Below are positions 25,227 to 34,777 of a stretch of 64,000 nucleotides of DNA, piece after piece. Numbering within the stretch: position 1 is the first letter of the stretch; every line of letters starts with the position of its first letter. Source of the DNA: Flavitalea plasmicola (GTDB lineage Bacteria; Bacteroidota; Bacteroidia; Chitinophagales; Chitinophagaceae); NCBI RefSeq assembly GCF_030546645.1, contig NZ_JAUOTO010000005.1, forward strand, positions 1 through 64,000. Direction: 5' to 3'. The position numbers were made by a program, and so were the translations under genes. The notes under the pieces are model-generated. The model had not been told where the DNA came from, did not search any database, and saw only the letters and a program-made list of their open reading frames with translations.

Positions 25227-28200
25227 TTAAAAATTAACAACTACGCCTCCGCTGACGGTCTTGTTAAGCGGATAGAGGTACCCGTAAGTCGCGGAGGGAT
25301 GTTCCGGGTCGACATACTTCAGTTTGGTAAAGGTCAGCAGGTTGTACCCGTTGATATAGGCCCTTACGCCCTTGATGCCCATCTTCGATACGATGTTATA
25401 CGGGATGGTATATCCGATCTCCACTGACTTGAGCCGCAGGTAAGCCCCGTTCTGCGTATTGACGGCGGAATTGGTGGGCGGTACGGTGCCGGTGTAAGGG
25501 AAATGCCCGGAGACCCAGACGGTGTTGGGATCATATGGGTCGGCAGTCGGGTCTACGGGATGATAGTTGTCCAGGAACTGGGATAGGGCGCTGCTCCGGT
25601 TGGACCCCCACAACGGGGTGTTCAGCTGCTCGAAATAAGCGATGTCATACTTTGCGGCGCCCTGCAAAAGGAGGTTGATGTCAAAGCCTTTGTAAGCGCC
25701 GCCGATGGTCAGGCCATACTGGATCAGGGGGTCGCCCGAATACGCGTAGGGATGTTGGTCGAGATCGTCTATCTGCCCGTCGCCGTTCCAGTCCTGCAAA
25801 GCATAGTCGCCCGGCAGGGTGTTGCGGCCCAGGGCAGTTTGACTGTTGTAGATGTCATTGAATGAGCCGTACCTGCCTGCGTCACCAAAACCCCAGTAGA
25901 TGCCGCTGTACCGGCCGTTCATATTATTCCTCCAGTTGAGGTAGGAGTTGCCTGCCTTGGCCTGTTCCTGGTACCGCAGCATGGTGCGGGAATAGGAGAA
26001 CATGCCTTTCAGAAAATAGGAGAATTTTCCGAGATGGTTGCGGTGGGTGACCTCCAGGTCGACGCCCCGGGTCCTGTCGGTGTTGAGGTTCTCCTGCGGC
26101 AGGTTGGCCCCTACGACGCCGGGGAGGCTGAGGACCCTGGTGGTGAGGAGTCCGTTCCTGTCCCTGTTGAAGAAATCCACCGTCACGCCCAATAAACCCT
26201 TCCATGCTTCGGCATCGATGCCGATGTCGAAGGTTTTGGAGGTATACCAGGTGAGATTGGGATTGGGGATGCCGGTGCTGGACAATGCATTGACAAAAGT
26301 GCCGTCAAAGACGGACCCGGGCGGCAGGCGGTTGTTATCTCCCGTGGTGGGATACTGATAGCCTGTGATGTACTGGTAGTTGGCGCCCTGGTCATCACCC
26401 AGCTTGCCATAGGAAGCCCGCAGCTTGAGGCTGTTGATAAAGGCCAGTGAATGACTGTTCATCCAGAAAGGTTCTTCGGAGATGCGCCATCCCACGGAGG
26501 CGGCGGGGAAGAAGCCCCAGCGGTGCGTGGGCGGGAAGCGGGAGGAGCCGTCATACCGGAAGCTGAACTCGGCAAGATATTTTGAGTCGAAGCCATAGTT
26601 CAGGCGGCCGACAAGTCCTTTGTTGGCGAATTTGTACAGGTCATTGGGATAGGTATTCCCCTGCTGGTTGAGGGCATTGCCGGCCAGCAGCTGATCCACG
26701 GGCAGGGATAGTTGCCGCGAAGCATAGAAGTTATCGCTGCTCCGGGTACTTTGCTCGTACAGCACGAGGGCCTCTACGCTGTGAATGGCCGCAAACGTAT
26801 GGTTGTAGTTCAGGGACAGCTGTGACAGGGACCTGGGCAGCGAAAAGAATTCACGGGTGATGGTGTTGGGCGAATTCTGGATGAATTTATTATAGGTCCC
26901 GGTGGCGCTGTTGTACGTGTACTGATTGTAGGACTTCTGGAAGAACTTATTTTCCACGACGTTGTAGTCATAGCTGTACATGCCTTTCAGGTTCAGCCCA
27001 TCCACATAAGGGATCTTATAGGTGAGGGCAATGGAGGACTGGAACCATTTTTTATTCCAGATCTTATACCCGGAGACATCGCTCCTGGACAGGGAGATGG
27101 GATTCGTCCCATCCACGGAACCCTGGAAGAGGTGAGCGGGATCATCGTTGGCATAGAAGGGGTCCAGGGGATTTTGCCGCCAGATGCTGCGGATGATCCA
27201 CCAGGAATCGGAGTTGGGCTGGTTCTTGGTGTCCAGGATGCCATTGACATTCAGGTCCAGGGTGATCCGGCTGGTCAGCCGGCTGGTGATATTGCTGCGG
27301 ACGTTGAAGCGTTTGTAGTTCAGGTCGCCGCTCTTCAATATGCCGTCCTGGTAAAGATATCCGGCACTGAGGAAATAAGTGGTGTTGTCATTGCCGCCGC
27401 TGGCGGTGAGCGTATGCTGTGTCTGGGGGACGCTGTTGGCGATGGCGGCATGATACCAGTCATAGCTTTTTTTCGAGCCGCTCTTATAGGTGTCGAAATC
27501 TTCGGGCTTGTATACGAGGACGCCGCCATTGACATTGTGCAATGCCTGCTGGTTTACCAGGGTCATATAGCCGATGGCATCCAGGGGTTTGGGAAGGCCC
27601 GAGGGGAATTGCCAACCCTGGTTACCGGAGTAGGTGAGGGCCAGCGTTCCTTTCTTTCCTTTTTTGGTGGTGACGAGGATGACGCCATTGGCGGACCTTA
27701 CGCCGTATACGGCGGCGGAGGCGTCCTTCAGCACGGAGACACTCTCGATGTCATTGGGGTCCAGGCGGGTGATATTGTCTCTGGGCACCCCGTCCACTAC
27801 GACGAGTGGCGAGCCCAGTCCCCGGATATTGATGGAGTTGTTGAAGTCACCCGGTTCGGCGGTGTTCTGTATGACGCGCAGACCCGCCACTTTTCCTGTG
27901 AGCATATTCTGGACGTTCTCATTCTTCGTGGTGACGATCTCAGCGCTGGTGACGGAGGTGACGGCGCCGGTGAGGGCTTTCTTTTTCTGGCTGCCGTAGG
28001 CGATGACGACGGAATTCTCCAGCTCGGAGATCTCCATCTTCATGGAAAGATGGATGGCCTGTTGCAGGCTTCCGACCCTGATGGTTTGTGTCTGGTAGCC
28101 GATGGAGCTGATCTCCAGCTGATCGCCTTCCGCGGCGGTGATGGAGAATTTTCCATCTGTGTCGGTGGCGGTGCCTTTGCCGGTGCGTTTGTTCTTAATG

Positions 28201-28733
28201 GTGACGCCGGCGAGCGGCTTGCCGTCGGGGTCTCTTATCACACCGGTGATCTCGGCGGTGGGCGCCGCTTCGACCCCGATGACGGGCGGCATAATTTTTT
28301 CCTTGACGATGATGGTCTTTTCGATGATGCTATAGGTCAGGGGCATATCCTTGAAGCACCGGTCCAGCACTTCTTCGACGGACGCGTTCCTGACGCTGAT
28401 GTCGACCTTCCCTGCCAGCCGCAGCAGCTCGTCCTTGTAAAAGAAATGGAATCCGGATTGTTTCTGGATGGCCCTGAAGACTTTTTGCAGCGGCGCATTC
28501 CTTTCATTCAGCGAGATCTTCTGGGCATGGCCTTCTGCGTGCATCTGCAGGCCGGCCGCGATCAGCAAAACAACCGTAAGTCTCATAATCAGAAGCATTT
28601 GTGAGAGCGAGGGTCCCGTGTATGGCGGGATCCTGCATGAATTCAAGCTCAGTTTAATCCAATCGTAATATCTTTTCAAAGGATGGATTGAACCTCGTAG
28701 GGCTCTTTTTCCGAAATTTGTACTCGGTTTCAT
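25227..28733 (-). CDS. SusC/RagA family TonB-dependent outer-membrane transporter with STN domain
   Basis: 1168 residues. A long N-terminal extension (about 48 residues) precedes the signal sequence (MRLTVVLLIAAGLQMHAEGH), so translation may begin at either Met. Domains in order: STN (about 75-125, LQKVFRAIQKQSGFHFFYKD), carboxypeptidase-like regulatory beta domain (165-225, GVIRDPDGKPLAGVTIKNKR), TonB plug (about 240-370, SINIRGLGSPLVVVDGVPRD) and barrel ending GGVVVNF. The STN domain signals to FecR, which is encoded just upstream together with its ECF sigma factor, so uptake is probably induced by its own substrate. A 131-bp gap to fecR contains a hairpin. Confidence 0.95.
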   Translation of the reverse strand: MKPSTNFGKRALRGSIHPLKRYYDWIKLSLNSCRIPPYTGPSLSQMLLIMRLTVVLLIAAGLQMHAEGHAQKISLNERNAPLQKVFRAIQKQSGFHFFYKDELLRLAGKVDISVRNASVEEVLDRCFKDMPLTYSIIEKTIIVKEKIMPPVIGVEAAPTAEITGVIRDPDGKPLAGVTIKNKRTGKGTATDTDGKFSITAAEGDQLEISSIGYQTQTIRVGSLQQAIHLSMKMEISELENSVVIAYGSQKKKALTGAVTSVTSAEIVTTKNENVQNMLTGKVAGLRVIQNTAEPGDFNNSINIRGLGSPLVVVDGVPRDNITRLDPNDIESVSVLKDASAAVYGVRSANGVILVTTKKGKKGTLALTYSGNQGWQFPSGLPKPLDAIGYMTLVNQQALHNVNGGVLVYKPEDFDTYKSGSKKSYDWYHAAIANSVPQTQHTLTASGGNDNTTYFLSAGYLYQDGILKSGDLNYKRFNVRSNITSRLTSRITLDLNVNGILDTKNQPNSDSWWIIRSIWRQNPLDPFYANDDPAHLFQGSVDGTNPISLSRSDVSGYKIWNKKWFQSSIALTYKIPYVDGLNLKGMYSYDYNVVENKFFQKSYNQYTYNSATGTYNKFIQNSPNTITREFFSLPRSLSQLSLNYNHTFAAIHSVEALVLYEQSTRSSDNFYASRQLSLPVDQLLAGNALNQQGNTYPNDLYKFANKGLVGRLNYGFDSKYLAEFSFRYDGSSRFPPTHRWGFFPAASVGWRISEEPFWMNSHSLAFINSLKLRASYGKLGDDQGANYQYITGYQYPTTGDNNRLPPGSVFDGTFVNALSSTGIPNPNLTWYTSKTFDIGIDAEAWKGLLGVTVDFFNRDRNGLLTTRVLSLPGVVGANLPQENLNTDRTRGVDLEVTHRNHLGKFSYFLKGMFSYSRTMLRYQEQAKAGNSYLNWRNNMNGRYSGIYWGFGDAGRYGSFNDIYNSQTALGRNTLPGDYALQDWNGDGQIDDLDQHPYAYSGDPLIQYGLTIGGAYKGFDINLLLQGAAKYDIAYFEQLNTPLWGSNRSSALSQFLDNYHPVDPTADPYDPNTVWVSGHFPYTGTVPPTNSAVNTQNGAYLRLKSVEIGYTIPYNIVSKMGIKGVRAYINGYNLLTFTKLKYVDPEHPSATYGYLYPLNKTVSGGVVVNF

Positions 28734-28806
28734 ACATTTGCAATGTTTGGGTTATGAAAAAAGAAATCCTTCCACCGAAGGTGTAATTGAGTAACCCTTA
28801 TATTAT

Positions 28807-28836
28807 CCAGGGGCGCCGCAATCGCCTCTGGTTTTT
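28807..28836 (+). other. terminator-like hairpin in the fecR-susC gap
   Basis: CCAGGGGCG-CCGCAAT-CGCCTCTGG followed by TTTTT. As read on the plus strand it looks like an intrinsic terminator, although both flanking genes lie on the minus strand. In the minus-strand transcript the stem also forms, but without a T-run. It could shape fecR-susC read-through or stop antisense transcription. Confidence 0.4.
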
Positions 28837-28864
28837 AAGGTCAGCTATTTTGAAAAAATATTTT

Positions 28865-30130
28865 CTATAATACAGTTAGGTCCTTTCCTTCAATTTTAAA
28901 TTTCAGACCGCCTTCTTCCAGTATTCGTAAGACTTTCAGTAAGCTTTGCTCCCGTCCTACCGTCCAGCTGTAGTGCCCTTCGGGCGCTTTGCCTGCGTAA
29001 TGAACATCTACGTCGTACCATCTTTCCATTTGCCGCATGATGGTCTGTATATCCGTGCTCTCGAACTGGAACATCCCATTCTTCCATGCCACGACGACTT
29101 CGGTGTCCACCGGGTTGACGATGATGGAGGCGGACCCGTTATAGATGCTGGCCTGCTGTCCGGGAGTGAGCCTGGTGCTCTCGCCAGGTTTACCGGCGAG
29201 CGGCCCGACCCGCACGGCGCCATCCAGGAGCGTGGTGGTAAGCATCGCCTCATTGCTGTAGGCGTTTACGTTGAACCTTGTGCCCAGCACTTCTATTCTT
29301 GTGTCATTCACCCGCACGGTGAAAGGCATATTCCTGTTGGGGACGATGTCGAAGTAGGCTTCTCCTGTGACGGTGACGGCGCGTTCCCTGCCTACGAAGG
29401 CGGTGGGAAAACGCAGGGAGGATGCTGCATTGAGCCAGACCTTGCTTCCATCCGGCAATACCACCTGGTATTGTCCGCCGCGCGGGGTGGAGATCATATT
29501 GTAAGCCGGAGCGCTTGTAGCTTGCAGCTTGTAGCTTGCGGCTGCTTTATAAGCGAGCTGTCCATTGTCAAGCTTGAGGATCTTCGTGCTTCCCTGCTGT
29601 GCCAGCATGCCCGTGTCCGAGTCGTCTAATACGATGGAGGAGCTGTCGGCCAGTAGCAGGATGGCCTTATTACGTCCGGGAGCTACGTCGTTGGATTGAG
29701 CAGGCCGCATCCGGACGAGCTCGATGGCCGGGCGACCGGGGGTTTTCAGAAGATAATAGCCTGCTATGATCAGGATGCATGCCGCCGCCGCAGCTATGCT
29801 GCGCCATAGCCGGGCATTCCTTTGTTGGAGACTGTGTTCGCTTCGTCCGACTACTGGCGGAACTTCCGGGGGAGCCATCCGGATGACGCTGGCCGCGGGT
29901 GGGCGCTCTTCTCCCGCCTGCTGCAGGATCTTGTGGAATATAATGTCCGAGCGGCTTTTGTCCGAGAGATCCTTGTAAGCATTGCTGGCCAACGCCTGGT
30001 CAATGGCTGCTTTGAGCGCTTCGGTATTTTCAGGTTGCCCGAGGCGCGCCAGCAATTCGTGCAGCTCTTCTGCAGAAAGGGAGTCGTTGAGGTATCTGTT
30101 CAGCAGATCTGAAAAGTCGGCATTACTCAT
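28865..30130 (-). CDS. FecR-family anti-sigma factor
   Basis: 421 residues from ATG 30130 (MSNADFSDLLNRYLNDSLSA). A cytoplasmic sigma-binding part (1-90) is followed by one membrane segment (SIAAAAACILIIAGYYLL, about 112-130), the FecR domain (MISTPRGGQYQVVLPDGSKV onward) and a C-terminal STN-like DUF4974 domain (FQFESTDIQTIMRQMERWYD). It holds the ECF sigma factor of the neighbouring gene and is released by a signal from the SusC STN domain. Between the membrane segment and the FecR domain a repeat-encoded AAASYKLQATSAPAY (about 194-208) is inserted. A longer reading to 30175 adds 15 residues without homology. Confidence 0.92.
   Translation of the reverse strand: MSNADFSDLLNRYLNDSLSAEELHELLARLGQPENTEALKAAIDQALASNAYKDLSDKSRSDIIFHKILQQAGEERPPAASVIRMAPPEVPPVVGRSEHSLQQRNARLWRSIAAAAACILIIAGYYLLKTPGRPAIELVRMRPAQSNDVAPGRNKAILLLADSSSIVLDDSDTGMLAQQGSTKILKLDNGQLAYKAAASYKLQATSAPAYNMISTPRGGQYQVVLPDGSKVWLNAASSLRFPTAFVGRERAVTVTGEAYFDIVPNRNMPFTVRVNDTRIEVLGTRFNVNAYSNEAMLTTTLLDGAVRVGPLAGKPGESTRLTPGQQASIYNGSASIIVNPVDTEVVVAWKNGMFQFESTDIQTIMRQMERWYDVDVHYAGKAPEGHYSWTVGREQSLLKVLRILEEGGLKFKIEGKDLTVL
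29513..29544. repeat. 7-bp-unit repeat arm inside fecR
   Basis: About four and a half units on the minus strand (CCGCAAGCTACAAGCTGCAA and so on) encode ASYKLQATS in the periplasmic linker of FecR. Only one arm is present. Confidence 0.8.
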
Positions 30131-30233
30131 ATGGCGTCGTTGAGATGGTATTGTCCATCCGTAGTAAAGACGCACGAAAAAAGGCCAGGTATGAGTGGGG
30201 AAGGGAAGTTTTTGAGAAAAAAATTATAGCAGA

Positions 30234-30836
30234 TTATAGCAAGCCGAGGATGATGCAGTAAAGGATGGCGAAAGCTTCCACCTCGGCATGCATCCGGAGG
30301 TAGTTCCGGATAAACAGGAGCGCCTTGCTCATGTGGGATTTCACGGTGTTCTTAGAGATGTCCAATTTGGCGGCGATCTCTTCCTGGTTGAGGCCCTGCT
30401 CCCGGCTGAGGCAATAAATAAGGTGCTGCTGAGGCGGCAGCTGCTCGATGGCTTTATGCAGCAGGTGTTCGGTCTCCCGCAGCATCAGCTGATCTTCGGG
30501 GTTGCTGTCTGTCTCCCGGAAATAGTTGAGCAGGTGATCCGGGAAGGACGTTTCTATTATTTTTTTGCGGAGGGTGCTTAAGATATGGTTGCGGGCGATG
30601 ATGAAGAGATAATCATTGAATTTTCTCACCTGGGGAAGCTCTTCCCGCCGGAGCCAGATCTTTACAAAGACATCCTGCGCCATTTCTTCAGCTATGACGG
30701 GGGATTTGGTGAAGGCAAAGGCTACTCCGTAGATATTGTCCCAATGATGATCAAACAGCTGCCGGAAGGCGACCTCATCACCTTTGGCAATGCAAGCCAG
30801 CAAAGAGATCTCATCGTATGATGTGATAGCAGGCAA
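30234..30836 (-). CDS. ECF RNA polymerase sigma factor
   Basis: 200 residues. Region 2 (AFRQLFDHHWDNIYGVAFAF, then EEMAQDVFVKIW) and region 4 with its helix-turn-helix (NQEEIAAKLDISKNTVKSHM) are intact. The hydrophobic C-terminal tail (FAILYCIILGLL) is common in Bacteroidota ECF factors linked to FecR. It is the first gene of the locus sigma, fecR, susC, susD and onward, and most likely turns on the susC operon when FecR is relieved. Confidence 0.95.
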   Translation of the reverse strand: MPAITSYDEISLLACIAKGDEVAFRQLFDHHWDNIYGVAFAFTKSPVIAEEMAQDVFVKIWLRREELPQVRKFNDYLFIIARNHILSTLRKKIIETSFPDHLLNYFRETDSNPEDQLMLRETEHLLHKAIEQLPPQQHLIYCLSREQGLNQEEIAAKLDISKNTVKSHMSKALLFIRNYLRMHAEVEAFAILYCIILGLL

Positions 30837-30973
30837 TCTAAGACGCAGTTGCAGTTTTGTGAATAAAATTATACAAAAGGATCTTAATATTTGTAAAATT
30901 TTTTATGGGCGTGCGCCAAATTACCCTAAATTTAGGATAGCTGCCCTTTAGGACCCCACCCTAAACTTTCTGC

Positions 30974-32623
30974 ATGAGAAAAGGCTTGATTGCTGTCGCC
31001 ATGGCCGTCTGCTGCGTCATTCGCGCATGGCCTCAATACCCGGACCTTTCCCGGTATGAGGCTGTTTCCGCAGGCAAGGTCACCTTTCATTATCACTGCA
31101 ATGACTGGCAGAATCTCACGCAAGGCTGTAATTTCGAAACTAATAAAATGAAAATGGAAGTGCCCCCCTGGATGATCCCGGGCGGATGGCATTCCTATTT
31201 CATGGTGGATGGCAGCAACAGTTATGTATGCTCCTCTCCCGCCAGCCTGGTGGTTAACAGCGACCTGGACATCAGGAGCGATGGTGCGGGGCCTTACAAT
31301 GTCTCCACGCATTCCCTTGGGGGCGCAGGCGGTGGCTGCAGCGACAGGGTACCGGACTGGTCCAGGGTCTACTACGCCATTTACAGCGCTGAATATTTCC
31401 GTCATCCGGCGGCGGGCACGGTCTCGCTGGGATTCCTCCATGCGGAGAACAAGGATGTATGCGACGGCGGCAATGATTGCCACAACACGATCAACAGGGA
31501 CCCATCCAATGTATGTCCCTTCAAGGGGGACTTTTGGCCCCGCTATAATTCATTCGTCTGTGCTTCGTGGATACCGAACAATGCGGCTACGAATTGGGGT
31601 CAGCAATATTTCTCCAATGAGATGGGGCCGATCGTCTGGCCCTGTGCGGGCTATCTGCAGTCCGACGGGACGAAGGCCAGCACGGGCGTGAACCACCCTT
31701 CTTCCATTCAGTATAACGGATATGTATATGTTTTTTATCACGATGCGGGTCCCTTTGCGGGCCTGAACCCGCATAGCGAGGAGGGCCGGCAGGAGGGCAT
31801 CAAAGTGGCCCGCGCTCCTCTGGATAATGCCCTCGATCCCCGTGCTTACGAGGTCTATTACCGCGATCCGTCCGGCGTGGAGCATTGGAGTCCTGGTCTT
31901 CCGGCAGGCTTTGACAAAGACAACCTGCAGGCATATTTGCGGGTGCCCGGGCCCAGGAGCACGGACCTGATGGAAGACGAAGATAGCAACCAGTACAGGG
32001 ACCTCCGCTTCAGCGTGGCCCGGGTACGCGACCGGGATTATTTCATCGGGGTGGAGTCCTATATAGATCATACGGATGGCCGCAAGTATAAGACGGCCCT
32101 GCGTTTCTCCACGGACCTGCTGCACTGGACAGATCGGCGTATGATCATTGACGTGGCAACGGATTTCACCACTTCTTTTATGAACTATCCGATCTTTTTG
32201 AGTGCAGACGGATGGTCCAATAGTGTAGTGGATGAAAAAGACCTGTATGTATTGGGGACGGGCGCGACCATCACCAACGTGGTGTACAGGAAGCACATCA
32301 CTGTGGCGGGCCAGCCCCGGGTGCTGTCTGCAGGCGGTCCTGTCCTGTCCGGCGGTACGGCCGGCTCCCTGCAGGTGATGGAGGCGGCTCCCAATCCGGG
32401 ACATGGCCTTTGCCGGCTGACCTACCAGCTCAATGAATATGCCATCGTCCGGGTGAATGTGCTGGATATGGCCGGCCGGATGCTGGCGAAGGGTATCCCG
32501 GTGCAGCGGGCGCCAGGTTCCTATACGGAGCCGGTGGACCTCAGCGGCTTTGCGGGCGGGATATACCTGCTGGAACTGGTGACGGGCAAAGATAGGCGGG
32601 TGCTTAAAGTGATAAAGGAATAG
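30974..32623 (+). CDS. secreted propeller-like protein with T9SS sorting domain
   Basis: 549 residues. Signal peptide (MRKGLIAVAMAVCCVIRAWP). The main part, about 30-455, is rich in Cys near its start and has phrases found in glycoside-hydrolase-like propellers (NHPSSIQYNGYVYVFYHDAG, RDRDYFIGVESYIDHTDGRK, TALRFSTDLLHWTDRRMII), so a five-bladed propeller is plausible (inference). The C-terminal 80 residues are a type A sorting domain (MEAAPNPGHGLCRLTYQL). It is divergent from the ECF sigma gene and may share its regulation. The sequence taattt-like TAATATTTG at 30885-30893 is close to a -7 box. Confidence 0.75.
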   Translation: MRKGLIAVAMAVCCVIRAWPQYPDLSRYEAVSAGKVTFHYHCNDWQNLTQGCNFETNKMKMEVPPWMIPGGWHSYFMVDGSNSYVCSSPASLVVNSDLDIRSDGAGPYNVSTHSLGGAGGGCSDRVPDWSRVYYAIYSAEYFRHPAAGTVSLGFLHAENKDVCDGGNDCHNTINRDPSNVCPFKGDFWPRYNSFVCASWIPNNAATNWGQQYFSNEMGPIVWPCAGYLQSDGTKASTGVNHPSSIQYNGYVYVFYHDAGPFAGLNPHSEEGRQEGIKVARAPLDNALDPRAYEVYYRDPSGVEHWSPGLPAGFDKDNLQAYLRVPGPRSTDLMEDEDSNQYRDLRFSVARVRDRDYFIGVESYIDHTDGRKYKTALRFSTDLLHWTDRRMIIDVATDFTTSFMNYPIFLSADGWSNSVVDEKDLYVLGTGATITNVVYRKHITVAGQPRVLSAGGPVLSGGTAGSLQVMEAAPNPGHGLCRLTYQLNEYAIVRVNVLDMAGRMLAKGIPVQRAPGSYTEPVDLSGFAGGIYLLELVTGKDRRVLKVIKE

Positions 32624-32659
32624 CAGGACTGGCCACATTTTTGCAAGGGTATCACCTGT

Positions 32660-34024
32660 ATGCAGCAATCAGCCAGCAAAAGACGGGGGATGGCAGGTGT
32701 CGACCCGCTCCTGTCGAGGGATACGGTGGGTAGAAGTCTTTCCCGGAAAGAGCAGTTACTTTATTGGCTCTCGGCCGGCTTCTTCTGTACTCTCTTCCTT
32801 CCGGGCATGCCGGTGGTCAATAATGTGTTTACGGGAGGGCTCTTTGTTTTCAGCTTTTTTTATAATACACTGGCGGAGAAGCGGCAGCTCCTGGTCCTGC
32901 GTAAGGAGGTGCTGCTCATGGTCCTCTTTTTTTTACTGCATATCATCAGCGTCTTTTTTTCGCAGGACAAGCGGGAGGCCGTCAATATGCTGGTCCTGCG
33001 TATCCCATTGCTGCTCTTCCCGCTGTCGCTGGGGCTGATCCACATCCGGCCGGCGTTGAAGAACAGGATATTGTTGTCCTATTGCTGTGTGGTGACGGTG
33101 GTGGCCCTCATCTGCCTGGTATGGGCGCTGGCGAAATATCTGCGGACGGGGGACGGGGTGTACCTGTATAACGACTCCCTGACCTTGCCGATCAAAATGC
33201 AATCCTCCTATTTTGCCCTGGTGGTATCGGTGGCGGTCTTCAGCATTTTTTATCTGCTGGAGAGTGGCTATCTGGTGCGGCTACCCAAGCGCTATGCGCA
33301 GCTGAGCATTGTTTTCCTGCTGGTATTCCACTTTCTGCTGGCAAGCCGGATCTCCCTATTCATCCTTTATGCAGGATTGCTGATCCTGGCGGGATCGTAT
33401 ATGGTGAAAATGAAACGCACGGGGCTGGGCCTGCTGCTGGTGGCGGGACTGCTCATCTGCGTGGTGGTGTGTATCCGGGCCTTTCCCAAGACGCTGAACA
33501 GATTTCGCGAGCTGGAATATCCCACTTATCATTTTAACAGCGAGGCCGCGGAAAGCCATTACAATGGCACGTTGACCCCCGACCAATGGAATGGGGCGAA
33601 CATCCGGCTGGCGATCTGGAAATGCGGATGGCAGGTGGGGAAAGCGCATTGGCTGACGGGCGTCCAGCTGGGAGATAAACAGGCGCGGCTGATGGAAGCG
33701 TATAAGGCGAACGGGTTTGAATTTGGCGTCCGTAACCGCCGTAATATGCACAGTCTCTACCTGGATATTTTTTGCTGTTTTGGGATCATCGGCCTGGCGC
33801 TCTTCCTGGCGGGCTATCTGGTGCTGCCCTTGCGGACGGCCTGGCGTTCCGCGGACTGGATCGGGCTGGCGATACTATTGACCTTTGCCATCGGCATGAT
33901 CGTGGAATCGTATTTCGATCGCAGCGCAGGCTGTCTGCTGGCGGGGTTCTTCTTCAGCTTTATCGCAGGGTATAAGGACGGAATCCCGGGGAAGAAGCAA
34001 TGGAATATGTGGGTGGTGGGATAG
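32660..34024 (+). CDS. O-antigen ligase / polymerase-like membrane protein
   Basis: 454 residues with about eleven hydrophobic membrane segments. The large periplasmic loop (LTPDQWNGANIRLAIWKCGW, then NRRNMHSLYLDIFCCFGIIG) carries the pattern of the Wzy_C/O-antigen ligase family: an Arg-rich start and an N-x-H-S-x-Y-L motif. Such enzymes join finished or repeating glycans to lipid or to each other in the outer leaflet of the inner membrane. It converges on wzt, leaving 6 bp between the stops, and lies 36 bp after the T9SS gene. With an ABC-type exporter present, a ligase role fits better than polymerase (inference). Confidence 0.85.
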   Translation: MQQSASKRRGMAGVDPLLSRDTVGRSLSRKEQLLYWLSAGFFCTLFLPGMPVVNNVFTGGLFVFSFFYNTLAEKRQLLVLRKEVLLMVLFFLLHIISVFFSQDKREAVNMLVLRIPLLLFPLSLGLIHIRPALKNRILLSYCCVVTVVALICLVWALAKYLRTGDGVYLYNDSLTLPIKMQSSYFALVVSVAVFSIFYLLESGYLVRLPKRYAQLSIVFLLVFHFLLASRISLFILYAGLLILAGSYMVKMKRTGLGLLLVAGLLICVVVCIRAFPKTLNRFRELEYPTYHFNSEAAESHYNGTLTPDQWNGANIRLAIWKCGWQVGKAHWLTGVQLGDKQARLMEAYKANGFEFGVRNRRNMHSLYLDIFCCFGIIGLALFLAGYLVLPLRTAWRSADWIGLAILLTFAIGMIVESYFDRSAGCLLAGFFFSFIAGYKDGIPGKKQWNMWVVG

Positions 34025-34030
34025 GGGCGG

Positions 34031-34777
34031 TCAGGCATTGTCTTCCACATACATGCTGATAGCCTTTGCCGTGTCCCCGAAATACACCAGCTCCCCTTTA
34101 CGCATAAATGCGGCCCGTGTGCAATACTTCTGTATCACATCCATGCTGTGACTGACGAGGACGACGGTCTTTCCCTCTATCCAGCTGGACTCGAATACCT
34201 TCACGGCTTTTTCCTGAAATTTCGCATCTCCCACGGCAAAGATCTCGTCGAGGAACATGATGTCGGCGCCGGCATTGACGGCGATGGAGAAAGCGAGCCT
34301 GGCCATCATCCCGGATGAGAAATATTTCACTTTGGTATCGACGAACTCCCTGATCTCGGCGAAGTCGACGATCTTGTCAAACAGCCCGTCGATGGCTTTG
34401 ATCTTCAGGCCCAGCACGGAGGCGGAGACATAGATGTTCTCCCTTGCGGTGAGCTCCTGGCTCATGCCCACGCCCAGGTTGAGCAGGAGGGTGGTGCCGT
34501 AGATGTCTATATTCCCCGTGTCGGCGGGATAAACGCCTGCCAGCAGCTTGACCAGGGTGGATTTGCCGCACCCATTCCTTCCCAGCAGTCCCACGCACTC
34601 GCCCCTGCGGACCTCGAAATCCATCGGCTTCACGGCCTGGACATTTTTGCCGCGTGGCGGATTGAAGAGGTTGAAGAGCCGGTGCTTCACGGTGTTGTGA
34701 CTATCCTCCGATATGTGGAAGGTCTTGCTGATATGGGTCGCCCTGATGGCGGCGGGTGTGGTGGTGGTCATGATCAT
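34031..34777 (-). CDS. wzt: polysaccharide ABC exporter, ATP-binding subunit (Wzt/KpsT type)
   Basis: 248 residues. Walker A GLLGRNGCGKSTLVK, signature KYFSSGMMARLAFS and Walker B ADIMFLDEIFAVGD are all present, and the order of motifs matches polysaccharide and teichoic acid exporters. It drives transport of a lipid-linked glycan through the permease encoded upstream. The C-terminal carbohydrate-binding domain of E. coli O9a Wzt is absent, so recognition of a capped chain end would need another protein. ATGA overlap with the permease gene shows translational coupling. It is the last gene of the operon. Confidence 0.95.
   Translation of the reverse strand: MIMTTTTPAAIRATHISKTFHISEDSHNTVKHRLFNLFNPPRGKNVQAVKPMDFEVRRGECVGLLGRNGCGKSTLVKLLAGVYPADTGNIDIYGTTLLLNLGVGMSQELTARENIYVSASVLGLKIKAIDGLFDKIVDFAEIREFVDTKVKYFSSGMMARLAFSIAVNAGADIMFLDEIFAVGDAKFQEKAVKVFESSWIEGKTVVLVSHSMDVIQKYCTRAAFMRKGELVYFGDTAKAISMYVEDNA

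Noticed and set aside
27132..28604. 490-codon open frame on the plus strand opposite susC
   Set aside because: Shadow of a GC-rich gene with well-supported domains on the other strand; the peptide is Gly/Asp/Val-rich and has no recognisable feature.
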